A program made the position numbers and the translations under genes. From contig NZ_LKPJ01000020.1 in assembly GCF_001443045.1 (NCBI RefSeq), positions 1 to 64,000 on the forward strand: a stretch of DNA of 64,000 bases, read 5' to 3'. Position 1 is the first letter of the stretch; each line of letters opens with the position of its first letter. Origin of the DNA: Burkholderia ambifaria (GTDB lineage: Bacteria > Pseudomonadota > Gammaproteobacteria > Burkholderiales > Burkholderiaceae). Below are positions 26,585 through 35,239 of this stretch, piece by piece. Under the pieces are notes generated by a model. That model was not told where the DNA came from and did not search any database. It was given only the letters and a program-made list of their open reading frames with translations.

Positions 26585-26800
26585 ATGCGAGCCCCAGACC
26601 TTGAATGCCTTGTCACCGTCACCATGCCCTTCGGAAAATACAAGGGTCGACTCATTGCCGACCTGCCCGGGCCTTACCTCAATTGGCTGGCTCGCGAAGG
26701 GTTTCCGCGCGGCGAAATCGGCCGGCAGCTCGCGCTGATGCACGAGATCGACCACAACGGCCTGAGGAGCCTGCTGGAGCCGCTGCGCAAACGCGGATAG
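26585..26800 (+). CDS. DUF3820-family protein
   Basis: A 71-residue protein with the family core MPFGKYKGRLIADLPGPYLN followed by WLAREGFPRGEIGRQLALM. The family (also called putative quorum-sensing-regulated virulence factor) has no established biochemical role. The ATG at 26585 places the core at residue 15. Confidence 0.8.
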   Translation: MRAPDLECLVTVTMPFGKYKGRLIADLPGPYLNWLAREGFPRGEIGRQLALMHEIDHNGLRSLLEPLRKRG

Positions 26801-27020
26801 TGCCGACCAGCCGCCATTGACGCAGCGTGCCTCTCGTCAAGCGCATCTGTCCACGTGTTTGAACCAACGCACCGCATCGGGGCGGGATCGGACGTTCGAA
26901 GAATCCATGCGCATCACGGCACCGACACTCGTATGTGTGCGGATACCGCATGGCCGATGCTGACATAGAATAGAAAAAGTTCTGTTGCGGATGAGCCGAT
27001 GGCAAAAGAGGGGTGCCAAT

Positions 27021-27530
27021 ATGAGACGCCTTTATTTCCTCGTACCCGATACGCAGATGGCGAAGGCGATCGTCGATGACTTGCTGCGCGCGCGCATCAT
27101 CTGGCGCCATATTCACGTTCTCGCCGATCACAGCGTCACGCTCGATCAGTTGCCCGAAGCGTCCTTGCTACAAAGCAGCGATGTCGTGCACGCGCTCGAG
27201 CGCGGCGTCGCACTCGGCGGCGCGACAGGCGCGCTTATCGGCCTCGTTGCGCTGGTATTCCCCCCTGCGGAGCTCGTGATTGCGGGCGGTGCCGTCGTCG
27301 CATTGACGGTGGCCGGAGCGGGCTTCGGGGCGTGGACAGCCGCGATGATCGGCATTGCCGAGCCGAATGTGCGACTCGCGCGCTTTCGTGAGGCCATCCG
27401 GGAAGGTCAGATCCTGATCATGGCCGACGTGCCGCCACTGCGAGAGCAGGAAATCGAGCAGATGGTCGCGCAGCATTTTCCCAAGGCGGACCTGGAGGGC
27501 GGCGAGCCCACGACGCCGATCTTTCCCTGA
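27021..27530 (+). CDS. DUF1269-type membrane-associated protein
   Basis: A 169-residue protein. The first 45 residues form a cytosolic ACT-like start (RRLYFLVPDTQMAKAIVDDL). Two glycine-rich hydrophobic segments follow at about 60-105 (GGATGALIGLVALVFPPAEL; VIAGGAVVALTVAGAGFGAW). It ends in a helical C-terminus. Such proteins are common beside stress and respiratory genes; the function is unknown. The ATG at 27021 matches the usual family start. The following 400 bases (27531-27938) hold no clear gene. Confidence 0.75.
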   Translation: MRRLYFLVPDTQMAKAIVDDLLRARIIWRHIHVLADHSVTLDQLPEASLLQSSDVVHALERGVALGGATGALIGLVALVFPPAELVIAGGAVVALTVAGAGFGAWTAAMIGIAEPNVRLARFREAIREGQILIMADVPPLREQEIEQMVAQHFPKADLEGGEPTTPIFP

Positions 27531-27938
27531 CACGCGAAAACCCGCCCCTACACGAACACCTGCGCTCATCGGCGTGATTCGCCGGACGCGTGTTCGCATT
27601 GCCGTGACGGACGGCATGCCGTTGCGTGTCGATGCGGCCGCCCTTGGCGTTGCAGCATCGTTCGCGCGGGCACGGGAGATGCTCGCCGTATTTATCGTGG
27701 CGTAGCGGCCTTGTTTCCTCACCGGGCGAGCGAAGAGAAAAACGCCGCGCGCCAACGGCGTGCCTGCCGACATGCCGACGCCGGATGGCGGGCAGAACGC
27801 GCCGAGGAGGCCTTTCGTGCGTTGCGCCGGCCTCGTGCCCGGCCATTCCGAATCTCGCACGGGACGTACTTTTGACGCGAATGGCGCCTGCTGAAATGAA
27901 CCCGAGTGCTGAAGCTGAACCGTCAGCGAGGAGGTCAT

Positions 27939-28454
27939 ATGGAACTGCACATGCAATCCCACCATTGGGAACGGCGCACGCCGGACTGGATCGCCGCTGC
28001 CGTGGCCGGTCTTGCGGGCGGCGCGCTGGTGATCGTGCTGGAATTCTTCTGGTCGACCCTGGTGCTCGGTGAAAGCCCGTGGCAACCGACCCACAAGATC
28101 GCGGCGATGGTGATGGGCCGCGGTGCGCTCAGTCAGATGTCGCAATTCAGCCTCGAAATCGTCGCGATGGCACTGCTGCTGCACTACGTGCTCGGCGCGA
28201 TCATGGGGATGATGCTCGCCGCGATCATGGCGCCTTTTCGCTTCGATTCGAGCGTGGGCATGGAGGCCGTGATCGGGCTGGCCTTCGGCATCGTCGCGTA
28301 TGCGTGGAACTTTCATGTGATGACGGCCGTGTTCCCGTGGTTCATCTCGGAGCGGGGTTCCGGCCCCTTGCTGGCGAACCTGCTGTTCGGCGTGGTTGCC
28401 GCTGTCGCCTACGGCAGGCTGGAGCGATGGCGCAGCCAGAGCAGGGGGAACTGA
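27939..28454 (+). CDS. integral membrane protein of unknown function, next to the oxidase operon
   Basis: A 171-residue protein with four predicted membrane segments: WIAAAVAGLAGGALVIVLEF near 15-35, a second around 70-95, a third near 105-125 and a last near 145-162. A ribosome site GAGGAGG precedes the ATG at 27939. Its orientation and position before the caa3 oxidase suggest a link to respiration or membrane stress, but no motif gives its job. Confidence 0.7.
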   Translation: MELHMQSHHWERRTPDWIAAAVAGLAGGALVIVLEFFWSTLVLGESPWQPTHKIAAMVMGRGALSQMSQFSLEIVAMALLLHYVLGAIMGMMLAAIMAPFRFDSSVGMEAVIGLAFGIVAYAWNFHVMTAVFPWFISERGSGPLLANLLFGVVAAVAYGRLERWRSQSRGN

Positions 28455-28511
28455 CGCGTCGCTTTTTTCCCGCCGCGCCGCGCTGACCCTGAATACCCGG
28501 CGGCCCCGGGA

Positions 28512-28548
28512 GACGGCCGCCCCGGCAACCCATGCCGGGGCGGCCGTC
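28512..28548. terminator. large GC-rich hairpin before the oxidase operon
   Basis: Two perfect 15-base arms (28512-28526 and 28534-28548) around a 7-base loop. It lies 57 bases after the preceding gene. There is no T tract, so it may terminate by another route or have a different role. The rest of 28549-28818 shows no gene. Confidence 0.45.
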
Positions 28549-28818
28549 CTGCATGGCATCGCCGCATGCGACGCCGCCATGCGCGCGGGTCGTACACGGC
28601 GTGCGCTTCCCCTGTGGCGCTGCCTTGCACGATGCAGGGGAGAGAACTACCTTTTCTTTTAGAGCCGTCGTGTGCAACGCGTCGCGAAGCGGTCCCGGCC
28701 GAGGTGCCGGCGCCGACGATACGAAGAATACGAAATGCGGCGATGCGGCGATGCGGCACGACGACGCCAGCAGCGTCATGCCGGCGGCTCGAGCGCGTGA
28801 CACGCAGCGAGGCGGCCT

Positions 28819-29967
28819 ATGGCCCTTGCGATTGCCCTGGTCCTGATCATCGTATTGGCGGTGGGGTTTCACTTTGCCAGTCCGTGGTGGATCACGCCGA
28901 TCGCGTCGAACTGGGTGCGCATGGACGACATGCTGACGATCACGCTCGTGATCACCGGCGCATTCTTCATCGCGATCAACTTGTTCATCGTGATCGCACT
29001 GGTGCGCTACCGCCACCGCAGCGGTCATCGCGCCGCCTACAACCCGCACGACAAGCGGCTGGAATGGTGGCTGATCGGCCTGACCTCGATCGGCGTGGCT
29101 GCATTGCTGGCGCCGGGGCTCTTCGTCTACGCGGACTACATCCGGCCGCCGCGCAACGTGCTGCAGATGGAAGTGCTCGGCCAGCAATGGCAATGGCGCT
29201 TCCGCTTTGCCGGACCGGGCGGCAAGCTGGGTACGACGGACGTGCGCTACATCAGCAACGACAACCCGTTCGGCCTGAATCCCGCCGACCCCAACGGCCG
29301 CGACAACTACCTGATCGACGGGCCCGAGGTGCACCTGCCGCTCAACCGGCCGGTCCAGGTCCTGACACGGTCGCGCGACGTGCTGCACGACTTCTACGTC
29401 CCGCCGTTTCGTGCACGCATGAACATGGTGCCCGGCATGGTGACCACCTTCTGGTTTACGCCGACCAAGGCAGGGCGCTACGACATCCTGTGTGCGCAGC
29501 TTTGCGGTATCGGGCACTCCAGCATGCGCGGCGTGGTGGTGGTGGAAGACGAAGCCGCGTTCTCGCGCTGGCTCGCGCAGCAGACCACGTTCGCGCAGCA
29601 GCAACTGGCCCACGTGCAGACCGCCCCCGCCGCGGCCGGCGGCAGCGCGCAGGCGCTTGCCAACCTGGGCAAGACGCTCGCGGCGGGCAAGGGCTGCGTC
29701 GCCTGTCATACCGTGGACGGCAGCCCGCTTGTCGGCCCGACCTGGAAGGGCCTGTACGGCAAGACCGAAACGATGGCCGACGGCAGCACCGCGAAGGTGG
29801 ACGAAGCCTATCTGCGCGCGTTCATCCGCAATCCGACGGCTCGCGTCGTGAAGGGCTTCTCGCCGATCATGCCGCACTTCGACCTGAGCGACCAGGAGCT
29901 GACCGCACTGGTGGCCTATATCAAGGCGCAGGGCGGGACGCCCGCCAGCAGTGCGGCGCAGCCGTAG
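28819..29967 (+). CDS. coxB: cytochrome c oxidase subunit II with fused cytochrome c domain (caa3 type)
   Basis: A 382-residue protein with two N-terminal membrane helices (1-20 and 40-65). The CuA domain carries the ligands in CAQLCGIGHSSM (Cys, Cys, His, Met spacing complete) and the upstream His in VLHDFYVPPF. The C-terminal cytochrome c domain has CVACH and a distal Met in SPIMPHFD. This defines a caa3-type terminal oxidase that takes electrons directly from a small donor. The ATG at 28819 gives the membrane start; subunit I follows after 13 bases. Confidence 0.95.
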   Translation: MALAIALVLIIVLAVGFHFASPWWITPIASNWVRMDDMLTITLVITGAFFIAINLFIVIALVRYRHRSGHRAAYNPHDKRLEWWLIGLTSIGVAALLAPGLFVYADYIRPPRNVLQMEVLGQQWQWRFRFAGPGGKLGTTDVRYISNDNPFGLNPADPNGRDNYLIDGPEVHLPLNRPVQVLTRSRDVLHDFYVPPFRARMNMVPGMVTTFWFTPTKAGRYDILCAQLCGIGHSSMRGVVVVEDEAAFSRWLAQQTTFAQQQLAHVQTAPAAAGGSAQALANLGKTLAAGKGCVACHTVDGSPLVGPTWKGLYGKTETMADGSTAKVDEAYLRAFIRNPTARVVKGFSPIMPHFDLSDQELTALVAYIKAQGGTPASSAAQP

Positions 29968-29980
29968 CGGAGCAGATGCC

Positions 29981-31741
29981 ATGACCCATGCGTACACCGA
30001 CCACGTCCCGCACAGCTTCTGGACCCGCTATGTGTGGAGCCAGGATCACAAGGTCATCGCCGTGCAGTATGCGTTGACGGCCATCGCCATCGGCCTGGTC
30101 GGCCTCGTATTGTCGGACCTGATGCGGCTGCAGCTCGGCTTTCCCGGCAAGTTCGCCTTCATCGATGCCAACCACTACTACCAGTTCGTCACGATGCATG
30201 GGATGATCATGGTGATCTACCTGCTGACGGCGCTGTTCCTGGGCGGCTTCGGCAACTACTTGATCCCGCTGATGCTGGGCGCGCGCGACATGGTGTTCCC
30301 GTTCCTCAACATGCTGAGCTACTGGGTCTACCTGCTGGCCGTGCTGGTGCTGGTGGCGAGCTTCTTCGTGCCAGGTGGGCCGACCGGCGCGGGGTGGACG
30401 CTGTATCCGCCGCAGGCCATCCTGCCTGGCACGCCAGGCGTGGAATGGGGCATCGTGCTGATGCTCGTGTCGCTGGCGATCTTCATCGTCGCGGCGACGA
30501 TGGGGGGCCTGAACTACGTCACCACCACGCTGCAGGCACGCACGCGCGGCATGACGCTGATGCGCATGCCGCTCACGGTGTGGGGCATCTTCATCGCCAC
30601 CATCATGGCGCTGCTGGCGTTTCCGGCGCTGTTCGTGTCGGCGGTGATGATGCTGCTCGACAGGACGCTCGGCACCAGCTTCTTCGTGCCGGCCGTGGTG
30701 TCGATGGGGCAGACGCTCAAGCACGTCGGCGGCAGCCCGCTGCTGTTCCAGCACCTGTTCTGGTTCTTCGGGCATCCGGAGGTCTACATCGTCGCGCTGC
30801 CGGCCTTCGGCATCGCGTCGGACCTGATCAGCACGCACGCGCGCAAGAGCATCTTCGGCTACCGGATGATGGTGTGGGCCATCGTCATCATCGGTGCGCT
30901 GAGCTTCGTGGTCTGGGCGCACCACATGTTCATCGCCGGCATGAATCCGTACTTCGGCTTCTTCTTCGCGACCACCACGCTCATCATCGCCGTCCCGACC
31001 GCCCTCAAGGTCTACAATTGGGTGCTGACGCTGTGGCGCGGCGATATCCATCTGACCGTGCCGATGCTGTTCGCGATCGGCTTCGTCAGTACCTTCGTGC
31101 TGGGCGGGTTGACCGGGCTCTACCTCGGCAACGTGAGCGTGGACATTCCACTGTCGAACACGTATTTCGTGGTCGCGCACTTCCATATGGTGATGGCCGT
31201 GTCGCCGATCCTGGTGGTGTTTGGCGGCCTCTACCACTGGTATCCGAAGGTGACGGGCCGCATGCTGAACGATACGCTCGGGCGCGCGCACTTCTGGGTC
31301 ACCTTCATCGGCACCTATGCGATCTACTTCCCGATGCACTATCTCGGCATCCTGGGCATGCCACGGCGGTATTACGCGTATCAGGGCTACAGCTTCATTC
31401 CGCATTCGGCACAGACGCTCAACACGTTCATCACCGTCGTTGCGCTGATCGTCGCGGCGGCGCAGCTGCTGTTCCTGTTCAACCTCGCGTGGAGCCTCGT
31501 GTACGGTCGGCGGGCCGACGGCAACCCGTGGCGCGCCACGACGCTGGAATGGCAGACGCCGCAGACGCCGCCGGTGCACGGCAACTGGGGCGCAGCGCTC
31601 CCCGTCGTCTACCGCTGGGCGTACGAATACAGTCCGCCGGGGCAAGAGGAAGACTTCGTGCCGCAAAACCAGCCGCCCGCGACGGCGCCTGAACCCGAGG
31701 CAGCCCACCCGACGCTTCACCCCGGCGAGGCCCGCGAATGA
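29981..31741 (+). CDS. coxA: cytochrome c oxidase subunit I
   Basis: A 586-residue haem-copper oxidase core with 12 helices. Visible are the haem ligand in FVTMHGMIM, the proton-channel loop GFGNYLIPLMLGARDM, WFFGHPEVYI with the cross-linked His-Tyr pair and the A1-type Glu, the CuB histidines AHHMF, and the haem ligands in VVAHFHMVM. It reduces oxygen to water and pumps protons. The ATG at 29981 is preferred over a longer frame. It overlaps the next gene by four bases. Confidence 0.96.
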   Translation: MTHAYTDHVPHSFWTRYVWSQDHKVIAVQYALTAIAIGLVGLVLSDLMRLQLGFPGKFAFIDANHYYQFVTMHGMIMVIYLLTALFLGGFGNYLIPLMLGARDMVFPFLNMLSYWVYLLAVLVLVASFFVPGGPTGAGWTLYPPQAILPGTPGVEWGIVLMLVSLAIFIVAATMGGLNYVTTTLQARTRGMTLMRMPLTVWGIFIATIMALLAFPALFVSAVMMLLDRTLGTSFFVPAVVSMGQTLKHVGGSPLLFQHLFWFFGHPEVYIVALPAFGIASDLISTHARKSIFGYRMMVWAIVIIGALSFVVWAHHMFIAGMNPYFGFFFATTTLIIAVPTALKVYNWVLTLWRGDIHLTVPMLFAIGFVSTFVLGGLTGLYLGNVSVDIPLSNTYFVVAHFHMVMAVSPILVVFGGLYHWYPKVTGRMLNDTLGRAHFWVTFIGTYAIYFPMHYLGILGMPRRYYAYQGYSFIPHSAQTLNTFITVVALIVAAAQLLFLFNLAWSLVYGRRADGNPWRATTLEWQTPQTPPVHGNWGAALPVVYRWAYEYSPPGQEEDFVPQNQPPATAPEPEAAHPTLHPGEARE

Positions 31742-32349
31742 CCACGCTGCCGCGCCCCTTCGTTCCCGACGCGCCACCCGGCTTGTCGAATGCGGGCCGC
31801 ACCGGCCTGACCGTTTTCATGGCGGTTGCGACGACGTTGTTTTCGTTGCTGCTGCTCGCCTATGCGATGCGCATGCGCGAATCCGACTGGCAGCCGATCC
31901 CGCATCCGGCGCTGCTGTGGTGGAATACCGGCGCGCTGGCGCTGGCCAGCGTCGCGATGCAGCGTGCCCGGCAACTGACCGCGCACCGCATGGCGTGGCT
32001 GGTGGGCGGCGGCGTGCTGGCGGCCGTGTTCGTGATCGGGCAACTGACCGCGTGGCACATACTGTCGGCGGCAGGGCAGACCGTCAGCGTCAATCCGTCC
32101 AACAGCTTCCTCTACCTGCTCACCGGCCTGCACGGATTGCATGTGCTGGGCGGGCTGGCGGCGTGGGGCGTGACGATCGTACAGCTCCGGCGCGCGGACC
32201 CGTTCCGGGCCCAACGGGTCATCGGGCTTTGCGCGCGCTACTGGCATTTCCTGCTCGCGGTCTGGCTCGTGCTGCTGGCGGCGATGTGGTGGATCACCCC
32301 CGGGATCGTCGCCGCCATCTGCGGGCCGCTGTACGGAGTCGCGCCATGA
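31738..32349 (+). CDS. haem-copper oxidase subunit III, first copy
   Basis: A 203-residue membrane protein with five hydrophobic segments and the subunit III features FLYLLTGLHGLHVLGGL and CARYWHFLLAVWLVLL. It overlaps subunit I (ATGA) at its start and the second subunit III gene at its end. It is shorter and more diverged than the second copy. Confidence 0.85.
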   Translation: MTTLPRPFVPDAPPGLSNAGRTGLTVFMAVATTLFSLLLLAYAMRMRESDWQPIPHPALLWWNTGALALASVAMQRARQLTAHRMAWLVGGGVLAAVFVIGQLTAWHILSAAGQTVSVNPSNSFLYLLTGLHGLHVLGGLAAWGVTIVQLRRADPFRAQRVIGLCARYWHFLLAVWLVLLAAMWWITPGIVAAICGPLYGVAP

Positions 32350-33065
32350 CCTCGCCCACGCTCCCCTCCGAATCCGCCGGCGAATCGGCTGACATCGCGT
32401 CGACCGACGCCGGGCCCGACGGCTGGCGTGGCATCGTCACCGACTGGTCGGCCGACCGCGAAGCCTTCAAGGTGCCGTGGGGCAAGGCGATGATGTGGAT
32501 CTTCCTGCTGTCGGACACCTTCGTCTTCAGCAGCTTCCTGATCGGCTACATGACGGTGCGCATGTCGACCACGGCGCCGTGGCCCGACACGTCCAAGGTG
32601 TTCGGGCTCACCGTGGGCGGCGTGGAAGTGCCGTTGCTGCTGATTGCCATCATGACGTTCACCCTGATCAGCAGCAGCGGCACCATGGCGATGGCCGTCA
32701 ACTTCGGCTACCGGCGCAATGCAAGGCCCGCCGCGGCCCTGTTGCTGGCGACCGCGCTGCTGGGCGCGACGTTCGTGTCGCTGCAGGCCTTCGAATGGAG
32801 CAACCTGATCTTCCGTGAAGGGATACGCCCGTGGGGCAACCCGATGGGCGCGGCACAGTTCGGCGCGTGCTTCTTCCTGATCACCGGGTTTCACGGCTTT
32901 CACGTGACCTGCGGCGTGATCTACCTGCTGCTGATCGCACGCAAGATCCTGCAGCCGGGGTTTGCCGCGCGCGGCAACTTCCAGATCGTCGAGATTGCCG
33001 GCTTGTACTGGCACTTCGTCGACCTGGTGTGGGTGTTCATCTTCGCGCTGTTCTATTTGTGGTGA
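32346..33065 (+). CDS. haem-copper oxidase subunit III, second copy
   Basis: A 239-residue protein. The cytosolic N-terminus of about 45 residues leads into WGKAMMWIFLLSDTFVFSSF. Later parts are FLITGFHGFHVTCGVIYLLL and AGLYWHFVDLVWVFIFALFY, the classic subunit III C-terminal signature. It stabilises subunit I and its proton uptake path. The start overlaps the stop of the previous gene by four bases. Confidence 0.9.
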   Translation: MTSPTLPSESAGESADIASTDAGPDGWRGIVTDWSADREAFKVPWGKAMMWIFLLSDTFVFSSFLIGYMTVRMSTTAPWPDTSKVFGLTVGGVEVPLLLIAIMTFTLISSSGTMAMAVNFGYRRNARPAAALLLATALLGATFVSLQAFEWSNLIFREGIRPWGNPMGAAQFGACFFLITGFHGFHVTCGVIYLLLIARKILQPGFAARGNFQIVEIAGLYWHFVDLVWVFIFALFYLW

Positions 33066-33073
33066 GGCAGGCA

Positions 33074-33415
33074 ATGGACCACACCGATCCCGCCGATCGA
33101 CCCGACGCCGCGCACGGCCAGCAGCATCCGATCGGCATCTACCTGAAAATCTGGGGCCTGCTGTTCGTCCTGAGCACGTTGTCGTACCTGGTGGACTACT
33201 TCCACGTACAGGGCGTGCTGCGCTGGGTGCTGATCGTCGTGCTCATGATCGCCAAGGCCGGGCTGATCGTGTCGATTTTCATGCACATGATGTGGGAACG
33301 GCTGGCGCTGGTGTACGCGATCCTGATACCGCCCCTGTGCCTGCTGGTGCTCATGGTGCTGATGGCCGCCGAAGCCCATCACACGTTCGGCATGCGGGAA
33401 CTCTTCTTCCGCTGA
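33074..33415 (+). CDS. cytochrome c oxidase subunit IV-type small membrane protein
   Basis: A 113-residue protein with three membrane segments (IYLKIWGLLFVLSTLSYLVD; VLIVVLMIAKAGLIVSIFMH; LIPPLCLLVLMVLMAAE). The AKAGLIVSIFMHMMWE stretch is typical of CyoD/COX IV prokaryotic subunits. It starts 8 bases after subunit III and ends the oxidase operon proper. Confidence 0.88.
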   Translation: MDHTDPADRPDAAHGQQHPIGIYLKIWGLLFVLSTLSYLVDYFHVQGVLRWVLIVVLMIAKAGLIVSIFMHMMWERLALVYAILIPPLCLLVLMVLMAAEAHHTFGMRELFFR

Positions 33416-33575
33416 CGCCGTTGCCGACCATGCCTTGGCCGACGGGCGCCGCGCATCAGGATGGGCATGATGCGTGTGCCATCGACGGGCGCCGTTTTGG
33501 GACGGCCGGCGTCCCGTCATCGGGGCGCGACGTTTTCCGGACATCCGTTCACGCACCCTTGAAAGGGAGGACCTC

Positions 33576-33890
33576 ATGAAGTTTTCACGCCGACGTTTTA
33601 TAGCAGCCACCACCGTTCTCGCCTCCGCGCTCGCCATTGGACGTCGCGCGGCGGCGGCGGATGCCGGTGTTGTGCAGGAATCCGATGCAAATGCCCAGGC
33701 GCTCGGTTACAAGACGGATGCCAGCCGGGTCGACCATGTGAAGTTCCCGAAATTTCAGGCGGGCGAGGCCTGTGCGAACTGCCAGTTTTTCCAGGGCAAG
33801 ACCGGCGCCGCGATGGCGCCGTGCGCCATTTTCGCCGGCAAGCAGGTCAATGCAAAAGGCTGGTGCAGCGCGTATACGAAAAAGGCGTAG
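33576..33890 (+). CDS. high-potential iron-sulfur protein (HiPIP), copy 2
   Basis: A 104-residue precursor with twin-arginine signal (KFSRRRFIAATTVLASALAI). The cluster cysteines are C66, C69, C83 and C97 (CANC, APC, GWC), at exactly the same positions as in the HiPIP at 3.3 kb. GGGAGG precedes the ATG. It follows the caa3 oxidase by 160 bases and probably donates electrons to it. Confidence 0.93.
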   Translation: MKFSRRRFIAATTVLASALAIGRRAAAADAGVVQESDANAQALGYKTDASRVDHVKFPKFQAGEACANCQFFQGKTGAAMAPCAIFAGKQVNAKGWCSAYTKKA

Positions 33891-34074
33891 CGAGCAGGGG
33901 TGGGGTGAGTCGATGTTGCCTGAGTCGTTTCGCGATCGGTGCGCTCTGATGGGTGTCGATGTCAATCGGACCTCGACGCCCTTGGTATGTCGTATCCGGT
34001 CAACGTGCCGCGAAGGTGAACTGCCACGAGTGTCCAAGGCGGTCGCCGGTCTTGCCGGCGAGCCGGAATGACAA

Positions 34075-35235
34075 TCAGAACCGGTGACGCAGCCCGAGAT
34101 TGACCAACGTCTGCGACTTCGTGCCGTTGTAGCCGTATGAACCGATCGACGCCTGTGCCGGCATCGCTCCGCCAGCGCCGTCGGCGGTAGTCCCGCTTGC
34201 GTGCTGATAAGCGGCCGTCATGTAGACATCCGTACGCTTCGACAGGTTATAGTCGGCGCCGACGGACGCCTGGTGATAGTTTGCCGCGGTGTTGCCACCC
34301 GACTTCGTGAAGCTATAGCCGACCCCGACGAGCAGCGCTGCCGATGCCTGATAGTTCAGGAAGCCTTGCGCGGTGTTGTAGTGTTCGTTCTTTGCGAATA
34401 CCGATGCGCCGTCTTGTCGATATTGTGCATTGCTGTAGCCGGCGCCGACGGTGAACGGGCCGAATACGTACTGGCCGGCGACACGGGCGATGCCGATGGA
34501 ATGGGCTGTCTGGTAACCCGTATTGATTGCGCCGTCGAACGTGCCGTCCGACGTGCTCGACCATGTCGTGCGATCGCCGGTGGCGGGATTCGCGTTCGCC
34601 GCATAGAAGTAGCCGCCAGCGAGGCTCAGCGGACCGTTGCTGTACGACACGCCGGCCGAATACGATTGCTTCGAGCCAGTGCTGCCCGCGACACCGCCGA
34701 GCGAGTACATCGCCTCGAACTGGAGTCCGGCAATGACCGGTGACGTGTATTTGATCGCGTTGTCGACACGGAAGCTGTTGTCGTAGTTGTCGACGTCGCC
34801 GGCGGTGGCGAACACACTGCCGAAGTAGTTGTCGGCGGTGATCGGCTGCACGAGATCGATCAACGGATCGTACTGGCGGCCGAGCGTGATCGAACCATAT
34901 CGATTGCTGGTCAGGCCCACATAGGCCTGGCGACCGAATATGCGGCTACCTTGACCGAGGCCGCCCGTGCTCGGATTGAAGCCGTTTTCCAACTGGAAGA
35001 TCGCCGTCAGGCCGCCACCGAGATCTTCCGCGCCCTTGAGCCCCCAGCGACTGCCCGACAGATTGCCGGCGCTGCTGTTGCCGAGCGCCCAAAGGTTCTT
35101 GCTCCCATCGGCGTGATTCACGTACGTGAGCGACGTATCGATCGTGCCGTACAGCGTCACGCTTGTCTGTGCGTGGGCCGAGCCGGCGATAGCGGCCGAC
35201 GCGATCGTCAGGATCGGAAAAAATGCGCGTTTCAT
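34075..35235 (-). CDS. outer-membrane porin, Gram-negative OmpC-like family
   Basis: A 386-residue precursor with signal AAIAGSAHA. It opens the mature part with QTSVTLYGTIDTSLTYVNHA, contains SRWGLKGAEDLGGGLTAIFQLENGF and ends TLVNLGLRHRF with the C-terminal Phe. This is a 16-stranded trimeric general porin of the beta-proteobacterial type. It is transcribed towards the oxidase genes. An AT-rich region of about 200 bases lies upstream. Confidence 0.94.
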   Translation of the reverse strand: MKRAFFPILTIASAAIAGSAHAQTSVTLYGTIDTSLTYVNHADGSKNLWALGNSSAGNLSGSRWGLKGAEDLGGGLTAIFQLENGFNPSTGGLGQGSRIFGRQAYVGLTSNRYGSITLGRQYDPLIDLVQPITADNYFGSVFATAGDVDNYDNSFRVDNAIKYTSPVIAGLQFEAMYSLGGVAGSTGSKQSYSAGVSYSNGPLSLAGGYFYAANANPATGDRTTWSSTSDGTFDGAINTGYQTAHSIGIARVAGQYVFGPFTVGAGYSNAQYRQDGASVFAKNEHYNTAQGFLNYQASAALLVGVGYSFTKSGGNTAANYHQASVGADYNLSKRTDVYMTAAYQHASGTTADGAGGAMPAQASIGSYGYNGTKSQTLVNLGLRHRF

Positions 35236-35239
35236 GGTC

